NCBI RefSeq assembly: GCF_036417845.1
Contig: NC_089981.1
Span: 78,781,268-78,845,267, forward strand
Origin: Apteryx mantelli
Taxonomy: Eukaryota > Chordata > Aves > Apterygiformes > Apterygidae
Reading direction: 5' to 3'
DNA: 64,000 nt
Both the position numbers and the translations under genes were made by a program. Of the stretch, positions 10,812 to 42,037 are shown one piece after another (the stretch's first letter is position 1; each line of letters opens with the position of its first letter). A model generated the notes under the pieces. It was not told the DNA's origin and made no database searches. It saw only the letters and a list, made by a program, of their open reading frames with translations.

Positions 10812-11109
10812 CTTGGCCCGGTGGAGGCCGGAGGTGTTGGGTGGGTGGGCGCCGGGGGCCGGCGGGGCCCGCCCGCCGCTGCCGAGGGGTGCGGGCTGCC
10901 CTGCGGATTCACCGCGCATGGAGACGTGGAGAAAAACCCATCACTGCGTTGCATCAGCATCAGTTTTCCACAGACCACAGTGCCGGTAGACAAACTGACA
11001 CCAGCACGCGGTGCTTCTTGCCTTTCGGGCGCTCGGCCTTGATCGAGGACTCAATAATGAGTGTGATAACCCGCTGTCGTAACAATAACGGCTTCGTAGT
11101 GTCGGCCAG

Positions 11110-11125
11110 CATGACCTGAGTCATG
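11110..11125. repeat. Inverted repeat CATGAC-CTGA-GTCATG
   Basis: A perfect 6-bp inverted repeat around a 4-bp spacer. It includes TGAGTCA (11117-11123), a consensus AP-1 site. It lies about 450 bp upstream of the CKB start and could be a regulatory site. Confidence 0.5.
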
Positions 11126-11189
11126 CGAGTGATTTAACTGCCTCTGCGTTCACCTGATAAAGGCTATTGGTGGTGGTTGTAAATCTATG

Positions 11190-11318
11190 GCTCAGCCTCC
11201 GGCACCTGAAAGTAGTGGGTTCACTTTACAGTTTAATTTGAAGGATCTACTGCTTAGTTCTGTGCTTAGCCTCCAGCGCCTCAAAAGCAGGGGGTTCGTT
11301 TTACAGTTTAATTTGAAA
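11190..11318. repeat. Two-copy tandem duplication, 74-75-bp period
   Basis: Copy 1 (11190-11243) and copy 2 (11264-11318) share GCCTCC-GC-CCTGAAAG-like and TTACAGTTTAATTTGAA blocks. The 17-bp block TTACAGTTTAATTTGAA is identical at 11226 and 11301. The differences in between show the duplication is not recent. Confidence 0.8.
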
Positions 11319-12883
11319 GAAAGTATGTTTATTGTGTAAAGCACAGCAAGCCTCCTACTCTGTAATGTGCAAAAAAAAAATTAAGTTGCATTGGAGAGTG
11401 GCTTATTTCCTGTCGAAGACAGAAGCAGAAAGGCTGGGGTTTGATCCATTTAAAATTCACCTTAAATTCATGAAAATAGTGCTGTGAGCTTCCATTGGTG
11501 TATTTGCAGGAATGAGAAGGATTTGCTCCAAAGTTAGAGAACCTGAGAATTCCACGGTTTGCAAGAATAAGTAAATAAATAGATAAAAAGAATGACTCTC
11601 TTGACCTTACTTTCACCTTTATACCTCTTCATAATCTTTCTCTTAAGTGTATCTGTCACAGCAGAATACATGTTTATCCTCCTGTCCAGTTAGGTAGTAC
11701 ATTTATCCATATGAATTCAGATCTAAGTCACAGAGCTGTTTTGTTCAACATGAGTTGTGAGTGCCCAGAGACATCAATAGAAATTATTTCCCCACCACAA
11801 TTCTTTCAGCACCACAACCAGTACCCTTATTCAGAAGACAAGTGTAAGCAGTTTACAGAACTGTTTAGGGTAAAGAAAAATATAGGAAATCATTACAAAA
11901 TAAAAATATAGCCTGCTTCAAATAAAAATGCATTGTGTTTGGCTGCCATCCAAATTTCCAGGTTATACCAGGTCTGATATATAGAGATGCTGAATATACA
12001 GACCTCTAGAAGTCAAGGGCTTGGCATTTGTGCAAGTCTGATCTCTTATCTCCTGGATCAGAGAACAAATCCTTTCAGTGTCTCCTCTGCCTTCTTAACC
12101 TCACAAAATCTTCCCCAACCTTTTAGCAGTCATGTATATTCACATAATGCTCATACTTCAATATAGCGCAAGTTGCAAATAATGCCATTGCTATGCAAGT
12201 ATGAAATGAATGTAAGTGTAAAATCAGACCCACTTGTCAGTTATTATTCTTAATTTAGAAGAATATAAATAATACTAAGAAGGTACTCTTACGAGTACAG
12301 TTTTGTGGTGTATTTCTTTGCAAACAGCATGCTTGGCTTACCAGAGAAGGTACTGAAGGCTCCTTCTGTCTTATTCCAAAATCTATCACCACACACAGAG
12401 AAGCCATCAACTGTTCTTTACTATAACTGTTCTGTAGATTCATGGAGTCAAGCTCACCTCAAGAATCAAATTTCCAGGGATCCATTTCTATTTATTGGAT
12501 ATGCTCTTTTCCTCCCAGTCTTCCAGAACAAGGAACACCAGTCACTGTAGTTATTATAAGCTGGTAGTGCTCTCAATGTGCCATTCATTATGGCACTTCT
12601 GATGTACACATGCACATCTCTTTCTCACAAGACTGCTGTCTGAAAAAGAAAGGCACATGAAAAGAGGGTCATGGCGTGAACATAATCAAAATATATCCAA
12701 TTTACATGTTTAATAAACACTGCGTCCTCTATCCCCTTTTTCTCACCATTATTTGACAAATTTCTAATATGCAGTACGGCAGAAGTGGCTATTACCTGAC
12801 TGGGTTTTATTCAGACAACATTTTAAGATTTGCTGAAAGCCGTGTGTAAATTGGATCCTGCCTTTGTTACAGTGTCCCATCCC

Positions 12884-12930
12884 AGCTTCCCTAGTGACTT
12901 AATTATAGATGCTGTGCTGTGTGTCAACAG
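12884..12930. repeat. Diverged direct repeat, copy 1
   Basis: This stretch resembles 13187-13234: both have a TTCC(T)A start, CTTAATTATA-AATG or -GATG, GTGC and a CAAC end. The copies are about 303 bp apart and roughly 70 percent similar by eye. It may be the edge of an old segmental tandem duplication. Confidence 0.45.
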
Positions 12931-13186
12931 ATTCTGATCAACCATTTTATCTAGCTCATCTGCCGAGCGAATACTTTGTTCGGATAAGCCTGTATTGCCT
13001 GTTAGACTATGATAAAGGCACCAATAAGTGCCTTCTACTCCAGGACTATGTCTTAGTGCATACTGACTTATCCACTACATTGCAGGTTTGCAGCTCAAGG
13101 TGGAAAAGTGGGGTGACTACTCCAGAGATCTCTGTACTGAGCTTTAACAATGAAGAATTAAGGGACGTTAATCATATGCCGTGCAG

Positions 13187-13234
13187 CTAACTTCCTAAGA
13201 GGCTTAATTATAAATGTTGTGCAGCGTACAACTG
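13187..13234. repeat. Diverged direct repeat, copy 2
   Basis: Partner of 12884-12930; see that entry for the shared blocks. Sequence on either side of the pair does not align convincingly by eye. Confidence 0.45.
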
Positions 13235-14833
13235 CAAGAGAAGATGGGTGTTAGCTAGTGAATGCATCTTCTGAAATTACTCAGGTGAACGTGCAGTGAA
13301 CCTGAAGAACTAGGGGACAAACATTTTCTTGAGAATCCAAAAGAATATCCCAAATTAGGAAATGGCAAGAGAAAGTGGTTCACTATATATAAACTGAATT
13401 GCTTCCAGTGCCTAACTGGCAAAAATTGGTTATAAACTGTCACTAAACAGCCCTTGAAAATGAAATGTAATACTTATGCATTGATAGATGAAAGGATTTG
13501 GTTATAGCTGCATCTGACGCTCAACTTCCCAAATGGAACTTTTTTTTTCCATTTAAATTAATCGCTTAAGTATATCTGCCTAATTATTATCCTTGGTGTA
13601 TTTTTTCACACTGGTTGGGCAGCCTGTTGAAAATTACCGGTAATTTCCACAGAGCTGAGTGCCTGCGGAAATTAAGAGTTGTTGGGAGTCTTGATCTTGT
13701 ATGCAGTCAGGTCCTCAGTGATTTGAACAGCAGTTCATCATGGGAGAGAAAGGGCACAAGAATATAAGCGAAGACAAATACAAGCAATGACACAAAAAAA
13801 TAACACAGAAAAAAACATGGTAGGTGCAAACATAAAGGCAGAGTGGAGCCATGATTGCCAGTCAGAAAAACAGCTGAGTAGGAGTTTGCCGTTTAAGAAA
13901 CCCTGAAACTGCATACATTATGTTTAGATTAGATAGATGAAGGAGAGTTTCATAACTAAATAACAAAGACTGCTGCAGTTATGATAGGGGCAGGTATAGC
14001 TGGTCAAGAGCGTAACAAAAGACACGCAGGTTCCTGCTCTCGCTGGAGGTCAAGGGCCAGACGTCCCTTGCCTCCACGTGGAACCGCGTTCACGCAAACC
14101 TCACCAGTTGCCACCTAGGCAGCTGTTGGGTAAGGACACAATTACTGTGGTTTTGACACCTGAAAGAATGACTCTTCCCCCATTATAAATCATTAAGTGA
14201 ATTCAGTAACCATACAGAGACTTATCTGATGGCGGTGAGAACGCTACCCGTAGGCCCGAGGTGATTCACCCGCTGTCTGCCGTGCCCGCACCCCCCCTTG
14301 CCCGGTGGCGACGCTCTCCTCCTTGCCGGCTGCCGGCGTCCCCCACGCCGCCGGGGCACCCGCGGCTCCCCACATCACCTCAATCCCCAGCACGAGGCAT
14401 AAGGAGGTGTTAATACCACCTTATTTGGGGTTGGGATAACGATTCTGCTCCTCCTGAGCCCACGTGCGCCTGCCGGGTTTTTCCGCAGGCTTAAGAAAGC
14501 TGGCACGAAGAGGCCGGCCGGCCTCGGCGCCCCTCTCCAGGGTGGCTCCCCTCAGGCCTGAGCGCGGAACCTTCTGGAAGGCGCCTGCGCGGGGGCTGGA
14601 GGGGGGAAACGGGGCTCCGCCGGCGGCAAAGCCACTCACCGGGGAAGGGACTTTGCAGGCTCCCCGCGGGCTGCTTTGGGGGTGACAAACACGAGCCCCC
14701 GCGGGGCTCCCGTCGCCCCTGCCCGTCGCGGCGGGGCCGTTTTCCCAAGGCTCCGAGGCGGGCGGGGGTCGCCGCTGCCGGGAAGGGCTGCCGAGCCGCC
14801 CCGCCGCCCGCAGGCACGCCCGAAGTCCCACTC

Positions 14834-14849
14834 GGGGGGGGGGGGGGGG
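14834..14849 (+). repeat. Run of 16 G in the CpG island
   Basis: Uninterrupted G homopolymer on the plus strand. It can form a G-quadruplex, and its exact length is unreliable in most sequencing data. Confidence 0.9.
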
Positions 14850-14979
14850 TCGGTCCGCCCCGGTGCCTCGCTGCGGGGCCGGGACACCCCGGGCCGCGGC
14901 AGCCCCCCGGCTCCAGGCAGCGCCGGCGGCGGCGGGGGCGGAGGCGGCGGCGGGGCGGGAGCGTCAGCAGGCTGCGACC

Positions 14980-15064
14980 GGGGCGGAAGGCGGCGCTGGG
15001 CGGGCAGCGCGTGTGAGGAGAGCGGAGCCGGGCCGGGCCTGCTCGCGGGGCTCAGCCCCGGAAG
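14980..15064 (+). other. TRMT61A: Probable TRMT61A non-coding exon 1
   Basis: A donor (GGAAG then GTAAAG, intron from 15065) lies at the downstream side of the CpG island, and the next exon has an acceptor 19 nt before the start codon, so a 5' non-coding exon is required. The 5' end is only a guess. Mammalian TRMT61A also has a non-coding first exon. Confidence 0.5.
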
Positions 15065-17878
15065 GTAAAGGCTCTGGGGAGGGGGAGACCTGGTGGCTGC
15101 TGGGGGGCGCCGGCCCGCGGCCCTGAGGCGAGGCGGGGGCCGTGGGGGCGAGGCCGGGCGGCGGCGCGCCGCGCTCCCTGCGCCGCGCGGGCCTGGCACG
15201 GGTCAACGCTGCTGCTCCCTCCCCCCCTTCCCGCGTTATTTGTGCTCTTAATTCCCCCCCTCCGCAAACACAGAATTAAATCAGGCAGCTCTGGACGCGG
15301 CCCCGGCGCAGCCGTCAGTCCCCGGGTTGCCTCGTGTGCTCCCGGGAGGTGGGGGCTGAGTTACTGCCCTCGCCTCGGGGAGAGCCGAAAGCCGCCACCC
15401 AGGGCAGAAGCGCCGTGTCTGGAGTTGGCAGCCAGATCCCAGATCCGCTACTAGCCTCAATGCTACAGGCACGTCCGTGCTGTGCTTCAGAGCCCTGCCA
15501 GGGACCCTGCGTGGCTCGGGGGGGTGAAAAGGTTGTGCCTTTGCGCCTCCTCCTCAGAGGGAGTTTGTCCATATTGCGTGGCACAACTTAACCCGGCAAT
15601 GCCAAGCAGCTGCAGTTTGCAGAGTGGGAAGAAGCAGCTTACCACATTGGTGTGGAAGCTGGTATTTAAAGGGTCTGGGAAGGGAGAAATGTATCTTTCT
15701 TTTGTTTTTTATTTAAGGGAACATAGAATCACTTTAACAGTTTAATTTTTAAGATTGCAAAGGATCACCTGGGTCCCTGAGTCTAGGCCACTGCAGTCAC
15801 AGGAAATGTAAAGTCTCATAGGAAATTCCCAACCCCTTGCCACAGGCTGCAGCCTCACCTCCCCTTCTGCTCCCACCACCCAGCACCTCCGGGCAAATGT
15901 AGGACGGTGCCAAGACATTTGTGTGCTACCAGGAGAGCAAAGAGAATCAAGAAAACAGCAGTGTATCAGGCCCTGCACTAACAGGGAATTTGCTGAATGA
16001 AAATGATTAGGGATTGTTGGTCACCCTTTGTCATAGGGGGAGGCAAAGAAACTACCAGAACAATAATGGTTCCTGCAAGAGGGACTCCTCACAGAGCCCA
16101 AATTTCCCCCCAAATGTATGAATATAACATGCCAGGTGAGTATCCAAGAGGGCTGCCACTTGGGATGCCAGCGTACATTGCTGTGGAGATTAGCTATGAT
16201 GAACGTGATGACTCAAAAGAAGGCAAAGAAACTAGGAGCCAGTTTATGAGATCAAAGGGAGAGTAATTCTTTCTTTGTCCCTGCAGACATGTGGGAATGC
16301 TCCTCTTGCCCATTGGCGTAACAACAGTCTAAATACTGTAAGAGAAATGGGTGGCAGTCAAGCTGCTTTCAAATGGTATTATTGTAAATAAGAACTGAAA
16401 ACTGCATGTTTCATTGATAGTATCTACAATGTGAATTAAAAGTTTAATTGATGAAAGATCAAGAACATCAGTATAATCAGATGGTGCAAGCTCTAGCGTG
16501 TGGTTAACCATAACTGTACTATCTCCCATACAAAGTCCAGTGTGCTTACATTTCTGAATTAATGGTATGCACTTCTTACAGTTTCACCATAAAGCCAGAC
16601 AGGCCTATTCTGCTTTGCTGTGTGATTACCTATGATCACATATTATAAGCTTTGGAAATTTTGGCTATAAATGTGTTTGTTTCTCAGTGTCAATGATTTC
16701 AGCAGAAAAATTAGAAATAAATCTTGCTGCTTAGCAGCAAATTGAACTGCAATGAGTTTTGGTCAACAAAGACTAGAAATTTAGAACTAAAATTAAAGTT
16801 CTTACTGAAAACAATGAAGTACAATAAGGCTGTTACACATGCAATGTAACAGCACTGGAATCAAACCATTATTCTGAAACTAAAAATAGTGCTGCTTTTA
16901 GTCCTCTGGCAGAAGAAGTACCCAGAATTCAAACTTCCAAAGCTTTCTGTGAGACACTAACTTCTAACTTTGGGATCACCGTTACCTTGTTAGACAATTC
17001 CTCCTGTGAATTGATCAAGCTACAGCTTAGATTGCTAGCTGCCATATCTGAAAGGCAATGCCAGATTGTATTATAAGCTGCCTTCTAATTTCATGGTTTT
17101 CTTCTCAAGGATAACAAAATTGAATTTTAGTTTTCTAAGCAGCTCTAATAACACAGGGCTAAAACAATATAACTGTATTTGCATTGGCTTGCAAACAGCT
17201 GTCTCCATCCAGTTGCAGCACAGATTACTTCCCAGACAATTTGCACCCCCAATGGCAAATTGAAGGCTCAAGTACTATTTGTTCCTTGTACTTAGTCAAA
17301 TTTATACATAAATTAATGCAGATACTGCCTCTATTCTATCTCTAAAACTCATTTGAAAAACTTCCAAGTCAGCTTTTGCTAGTGGCCCTAATAACTGGTG
17401 ATTAATATTCAGGCAAATAACAGTTGTCTTACATTGTAAATCACCAAGGGATAAGGCAGCAGAAGGAAATAAAAGGCACTGCTTAACAACACGCTCTGAG
17501 AGCTTGTCAACTGGAATTTAACAGACTGCTGAAACAGATATCTCCTTGCAAGCTTCCCAATAGCACTGTGGAACAGGCTGAATAAATTATAATTTATTTG
17601 CTAATTTGCTTAAAAATATACCATACAACAGGATAAATACTTGTTCTATTCAAGTCAGTGGGATTTTTCCGTTGATTTTAACTGGATCAAGAGTTCAGTG
17701 CGGGGGAGAGGGGGGTTGGGAGGGGAGTTCCCTGAATTTCCTGGAGTTCCCTTGCTACCACCTTATTTATATAGTTTTTCTTTTTTTATCTGGAGAAAAT
17801 AAAATACCTTATTTTTATCTCTAGTTTCAGCTTCATCACAGTCTTGTACAACTCTCTGATATGTTTATTCTCTTTTAG
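15065..17878 (+). other. TRMT61A: TRMT61A intron 1
   Basis: Bounded by the proposed donor at 15065 and a clear acceptor TCTTTTAG at 17878. It includes a possible old CR1 fragment near 15718-15860 and an A/T-rich remainder without coding signal. Confidence 0.5.
15718..15860 (-). mobile_element. Possible old CR1 LINE 3' fragment
   Basis: In plus orientation the stretch begins ACATAGAATCAC and later has AAAGGATCACC, TCCCTGAGTCTA and CCCAACCCCTTGCCA. This resembles the reverse complement of CR1 3' ends (CATAGAATCA, then a GATCA-TCCAGTCC pattern, then CCAACCCC-TGCC). Divergence is high and the order only approximate. A consensus alignment would be needed to name the subfamily. Confidence 0.35.
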
Positions 17879-37283
<19,405 letters not shown>

Positions 37284-37551
37284 CACATGCTGAGTTTGTG
37301 GAATTTGGAGTGTTTTTTGTGTTCATGTGTGTTTTCTGTTTCCATGATTCTTTCCTGTAGGGCATCCAAATTTTTACTTGTCAGGGAATTCCATATATAG
37401 TCAGATTTGGTTGGAATATGCTTTGTTTAAATAGCACACAAGCATTAAGCAGAGCAGCATCGAGGGAATGTTGAAGTTCTGGAATGGTGCTCCACTTGCC
37501 GTCAGAAGGAAGATGAATTAATAGCTAATGGCCATTCCCTGGAATGTGCAG

Positions 37552-37557
37552 AATAAA
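37552..37557 (+). terminator. TRMT61A: Probable TRMT61A poly(A) signal
   Basis: AATAAA about 270 nt after the stop codon, with T-rich DNA about 60 bases further on (37611-37635). A later AATAAA at 38590-38595 could give a longer 3' untranslated region. Confidence 0.5.
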
Positions 37558-37579
37558 GATCCCTCCCGATAAGAAAACA

Positions 37580-40500
37580 AAACACACAGCACACTAATTG
37601 CTAATAACTTGGGGTTTTTTCCTCCTTTTTCAATTACTTTCCCAGTTTTGTGTTTTTATTTTTCCCAGTACCACAAGATAACTTTTTTTGTTGTTTTTTT
37701 CACTTCTGTAGTGTCTGTGTTGCTCTTAGCAATGTGGAAGTGCCTACTTGCTTCATTTTAGATATGAAAGCTGTGAGGTCATATGATTGCCAGCATGGCT
37801 GACCACAGAATTAGTATTTTCTTGGAACAGTGTTTGGCTGCACAGAGGATTATTGGCAGTGTTCAGGAACACAACCTCTTACTTACTCCATTCCAGGCTG
37901 ACATCTGCAAATCGTTTAGATTACACAGAGGTCAAACAAGTGTGCTAATTGTTGGATTTGGTTTAAAGTAGTATATTGTGATTGTCAATCTACAGTAGAA
38001 ATTTGGACCTGAATTCATACTCTAATCTTCTCATAGATCATCCACTTTCATTGTTGATGAATCCCCTGTGAAATTCCCCAAATGGCTGGTTAATATTATC
38101 TGAATGCCTCCCTGTAAGCAGCGTAGCTGGGTTTCAGTGTGTTTGGGTCTTTATGTATGTTACGGTGTATGAGCTTCCTGCAGCTGAATAGCAAAAAGAT
38201 TGCTTTTGGCAGGATTTCTCTCTCCAATTTGCAGCAATAATGCAATGTTAGTAAAATCATCAACCAACTTTATTATTAAAGTTTTTAGACCGTTTACTGT
38301 TTGGTCTTCTGTATAAAGCTGGTCAGTATGATGGATTATATGAATGCTGGATTCAAATTTGTATTTACAAATTAAAATTATTATGCAAATTTATGAAGTT
38401 CCTTCTTTCTTTTTCTTAATGAATTCACAAGTATTTTTATTCTAGCCACTAGTACTGTCTCTGGAAGCATTTAGCTGTGCCTTGTATTTGTTACTAAACC
38501 TGAATATAGTGATTGCACTTTAAGAATGACCATCCATAAAGTGCTGCTTGATCATTTGAACCTGATATTCCTCCCCCACTCTTGACAAAAATAAACAAAG
38601 CTAAGCTTTTAACGTGTTATAGCAGAATGCTAATCCATAACGGTTTAACGAAAGCTCAACTGAGCACGACAGCAAAGATAAACTGTTGAGCAGATTAAAG
38701 GCAAAAAGCAATTCTGTTGAACTAAATCAGTTATATAAGTAGGTCTACAATTGTAGCTTTTCTCCAGAAATTATGTGAAAGTTCTGTTTCTACTACTGTT
38801 AATGGCCTCCAGAAGGGCAGGTGGTAAACTGCTAACACTGTTTGTATGGTTTGGTAGCTGTATTATAACAATATATTTGCATGCGTATGTATATGCACAT
38901 GTTTGTGTGTGCTTAAACACCACCACTGAAGTAATGCTAAGACACTAATATAAACCAGAAAAAGGATGGGGAAATACAAAGTTAATGCTACAAGACTGTC
39001 CTTAACCTACCTCAAGGTAATTCTGATTCTCTGACAAGTGGGAAGACTTGTGATGCATGCAGTCTGGAGGTCTTGGGATCCCCGAGCTTCACTAAGAATA
39101 ATTCCAGCCTCAGATTTGATTTTTTTTCCCCCTGACAGACTGTATTTTAAAATAAAGTAACATTTAAACAGGACTAAAGAGGAAGAAAGTGACATTTCTG
39201 TCCTACAAATAGACTTGGAATGGAAATACTGATGTGTCTTCATGGAGTTAGAAATAAGGCTAATGCTTCTTTGCCTACAAAGCCCAATTCAGAACCCCTT
39301 GAAATAAACCATTGACTTTGCATGGTCCCTCACTGAGGAGGGGCAAGCATTGCGTAACAAGGATTTAATTTCTCTCCTTGCAATATTAAAAAGACTTCTG
39401 TGTTTTTGATGCCAATCACAGCCACGGCTAGAAGCAGACTGTTTCCTGCTGTTGCTTTATTGTGAGGGTCAAAGGGAGGATCCCATGTCGTCCAGCTTAG
39501 ACAGGACTGCGCTGCCAGAACCCCCACCATTTTCCTCTGTTTATCATCACCCATGCTGGACGTTCTAGCTGTATTTGCTGCCAAAAGTGGTAAATCAGAA
39601 ACATCTTTCCTGCCATATGGGGGGAATCTGCCTGGGCCACACTTTCAGAGACTTAAACTTCTCTTTTTAATACATTTTAATCTTCAGTCTAGAATGAAAC
39701 ATCTCTTCTTCCTGCCCTGACGCAATTCAGTCATGCTTTGGCAGAACACACTTTTCATTGCTGGTCGTCCGCTAGGATACGTCACTTGTTGTGGACAGGC
39801 GCTAGTACACAGCTCTGCCTGACAGCCAGCCAGATTCAACTTGTCCCTGCTGTGCTCCATGCCCTACAAGCTAGCATAGAGAGCATCTCTGAAACCTTGC
39901 AACCTACAAGACAAACAGTAATGACTAAGAAGAGACTTGTGAAACACTTAGAGGTCTGCTGCTGTTCACTGTTTATCTGGGTTTTAATTAAAGCATTAAA
40001 GATCTGTATCTCACTGTGGCTGTCTCTTGCTTACCTGTTGGCACAACAACATTGTTTTCCTCTGAAGGTGATGTGATCATAAATCCTGCTTTCACACCTT
40101 AAAGAGATAAAGCAACAAAAATATTAAGCTCACTGTTCTGCTTAATTTCCTGGCCTGTCTTCTGCTTAGGTACTTTGGGATACGTGATGGTGAGGAGATG
40201 GTTCTTACTGGAAAGCATTCCAGCGATTAGGGTTCTGGTTCACTCGCTCCCTTGAGAGCACATCTGCGCTCTGTTAGTGCTGGTGAACGGGATGATTGAG
40301 GAAGTCATGGTGACCTAGAAAGGAGGGGTCTCAGAGATGCAGTGAGCCTAGATCTACTTGTAAATACTAGTGAGCGTAACAACAGAGTCTGCATCATTTG
40401 TGCAGTTTATGCAACCGCACATGCACTGGGCAAGCCATGTGTTCATGCCTTAGAAGGTTTCTTCTGGACAGAGACTGGAGAAAACTGCGTACCCTCTTGG

Positions 40501-41985
40501 GCTGCAATTCAGTAGAGGTTAGTGTTCCAAACTCACCTCTGATGCCTGTGGGAGCTATGCAGTCTCAGGGAATGAGGACTGAGAAGTGGTTGCACTCTCA
40601 GAGGCCGTTCCAGAGCTTTGTCTCTGTTTCTGCTTGCACAGAAATAAGAGAGCCACAATAAGAGCAAAGTGGGAGAGCTGGCGTTGTATAACCATGATGT
40701 TACACCAAAGGTACGTGCAGCTGTGACTAGTCAAAGAAAGGAAAGGGTTACACAAGTACCAGAAGGTTCTGCCTGTGTCACCATGAGGGAAAGCATTTAC
40801 GTGCTGCTGGCCTCTTGAGTGATCCTGAGGAACTATGTTGTTCAGATGCCAGAAGAGGAGAGTCAGATTGTGTTATTTCCTTTCTCCCTATGTGACAGCT
40901 TCTGAACTGGAGTGAATTTGCATCAGTATCAATGCAGGGAACAAATAACCTTGAATTAAATTGCTAAATAAAAATAATCCTCCCAGTTGATATCTAGCCC
41001 TTTACCTGCATATCTCGCCCAGGAGTTCTGTGTCCTTTTGTTGACTGTTCAGGACATGCTGTTTTCCTCTGCAGGAGGGCAACAGCTTTGAACTCGTAGG
41101 TTAGCTGGCTGATATGCTGATGGAAATAAATGCAGAAACCAGCTGGGAACACTGGCCTGTGGTTGTCTCACTGTACCTACATGTTTCTACTTGGTGACTC
41201 AGGTAGCTTGACTACAACTGTGCCTCTGGTCCCTTCCCATCATCTCCCACCTTCTGCCTTTCAACTCAAAGCAGACAGAGCTGTGCTGCTGGCATGTGTG
41301 AGCTCCAAGACACTCTTCCTGGCTCTCCGAAATGACTCGGATTGCACAGCCAGGTTTTTGGCAGCCACAAGCGTTTTTCTTTTCCTTACAACTGCTGTCC
41401 AGCAAGGCAGGGAGAAGGGCTATTGTTTGCCACCACAACATCAGGACGTTCAACCACAAAGGCTCTGCAGGTAAGGTTGCTGTGAGTAGGTGACGTGTGC
41501 TCTGCTGAGGAGCTGCCTGACTCTGCTCCTGACCTCCAGGCACCCAACCGAGAGCGGTATGCTGCCATAGCAACAGCACAGCATCCTTCAAGCTGCTGAA
41601 GACCTCAGCCGTAAGTTATTTCAGTGGGGGCTGAGTGGGTTGATGCTAAATATTGCGTATAAATTCCTTTGTAGTTCTTAAGAGGGAGAATTGCATGAAT
41701 GGTTCCACTGGAGCTGTGGAGAAGTACTCACAAGGTGTCCACATAGCTGCGGGAAAGCATCACCAGACCAGGACCACACAACTGGCGAGCTATTGCTCCC
41801 AGAGCTGGTGGCTGAGTAGTCAAGTGGGGGAAAGGAGCTTTTCCATCTTTTTCCAGATAGCATTGGTACTGCTTCAGCAAGAAGCCTGGGTGCATGACTA
41901 GTTGTGGTCAGCCAGGAGAAACCATTACCTAAAGTGGCTTCCTTTGGATTAGGTACCATGAAGGAGTGGGAAATCCACAGCAGGA

Positions 41986-41990
<5 letters not shown>
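37580..41990. other. Region downstream of TRMT61A, no gene seen
   Basis: AT-rich to moderately mixed sequence, possibly including a longer TRMT61A 3' untranslated region up to about 38600 (second AATAAA at 38590-38595). Open frames of up to 130 codons occur (for example around 41199-41591), but overlap each other on both strands and match no family I recognise. Confidence 0.5.

Positions 41991-42037
<47 letters not shown>
41991..42037 (+). repeat. (CT)n microsatellite
   Basis: About 47 bp of CT dinucleotides with one TTT interruption near 42027, on the plus strand. A pure pyrimidine tract can form triplex DNA. Its length is probably polymorphic. Confidence 0.95.

Larger units (their letters stand above)
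9760..10925. promoter_or_regulatory. CKB: CpG island over CKB promoter, exon 1 and intron 1
   Basis: Very high G+C with dense CpG, interrupted by two A-rich islands near 9909-9934 and 10481-10527. It covers the TATA/CCAAT promoter, the non-coding first exon and most of intron 1. The long open frames inside it, on both strands, are low-complexity Pro/Arg/Ala/Gly translations of GC-rich DNA, not genes. Confidence 0.85.
10930..14270. other. Intergenic region between the two CpG islands
   Basis: AT-rich DNA separating the divergently oriented CKB and TRMT61A promoters. I see no coding exon. It contains a 16-bp inverted repeat (11110-11125), a two-copy 74-75-bp tandem duplication (11190-11318) and a diverged 47-bp direct repeat pair (12884-12930 and 13187-13234). 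The remainder has no feature I can name. Confidence 0.6.
14270..15240. promoter_or_regulatory. TRMT61A: TRMT61A CpG island
   Basis: Dense CpG and very high G+C, with a 16-G run at 14834-14849 and several GGCGG or GC-box-like elements. No TATA box is evident, as is usual for a housekeeping promoter. It precedes the presumed TRMT61A exon 1 donor at 15065. The long Pro/Arg/Gly-rich open frames here are compositional and are not reported as genes. Confidence 0.8.

Noticed and set aside
14636-15199. 187-codon minus-strand open frame in the second CpG island
   Set aside because: Proline-rich translation of GC-rich DNA including the G16 run, with overlapping frames on both strands. No domain recognised.
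41199-41591. 130-codon minus-strand open frame
   Set aside because: Overlaps equally long plus-strand frames, is Gln/Ser-rich without domain features, and shows no family resemblance.
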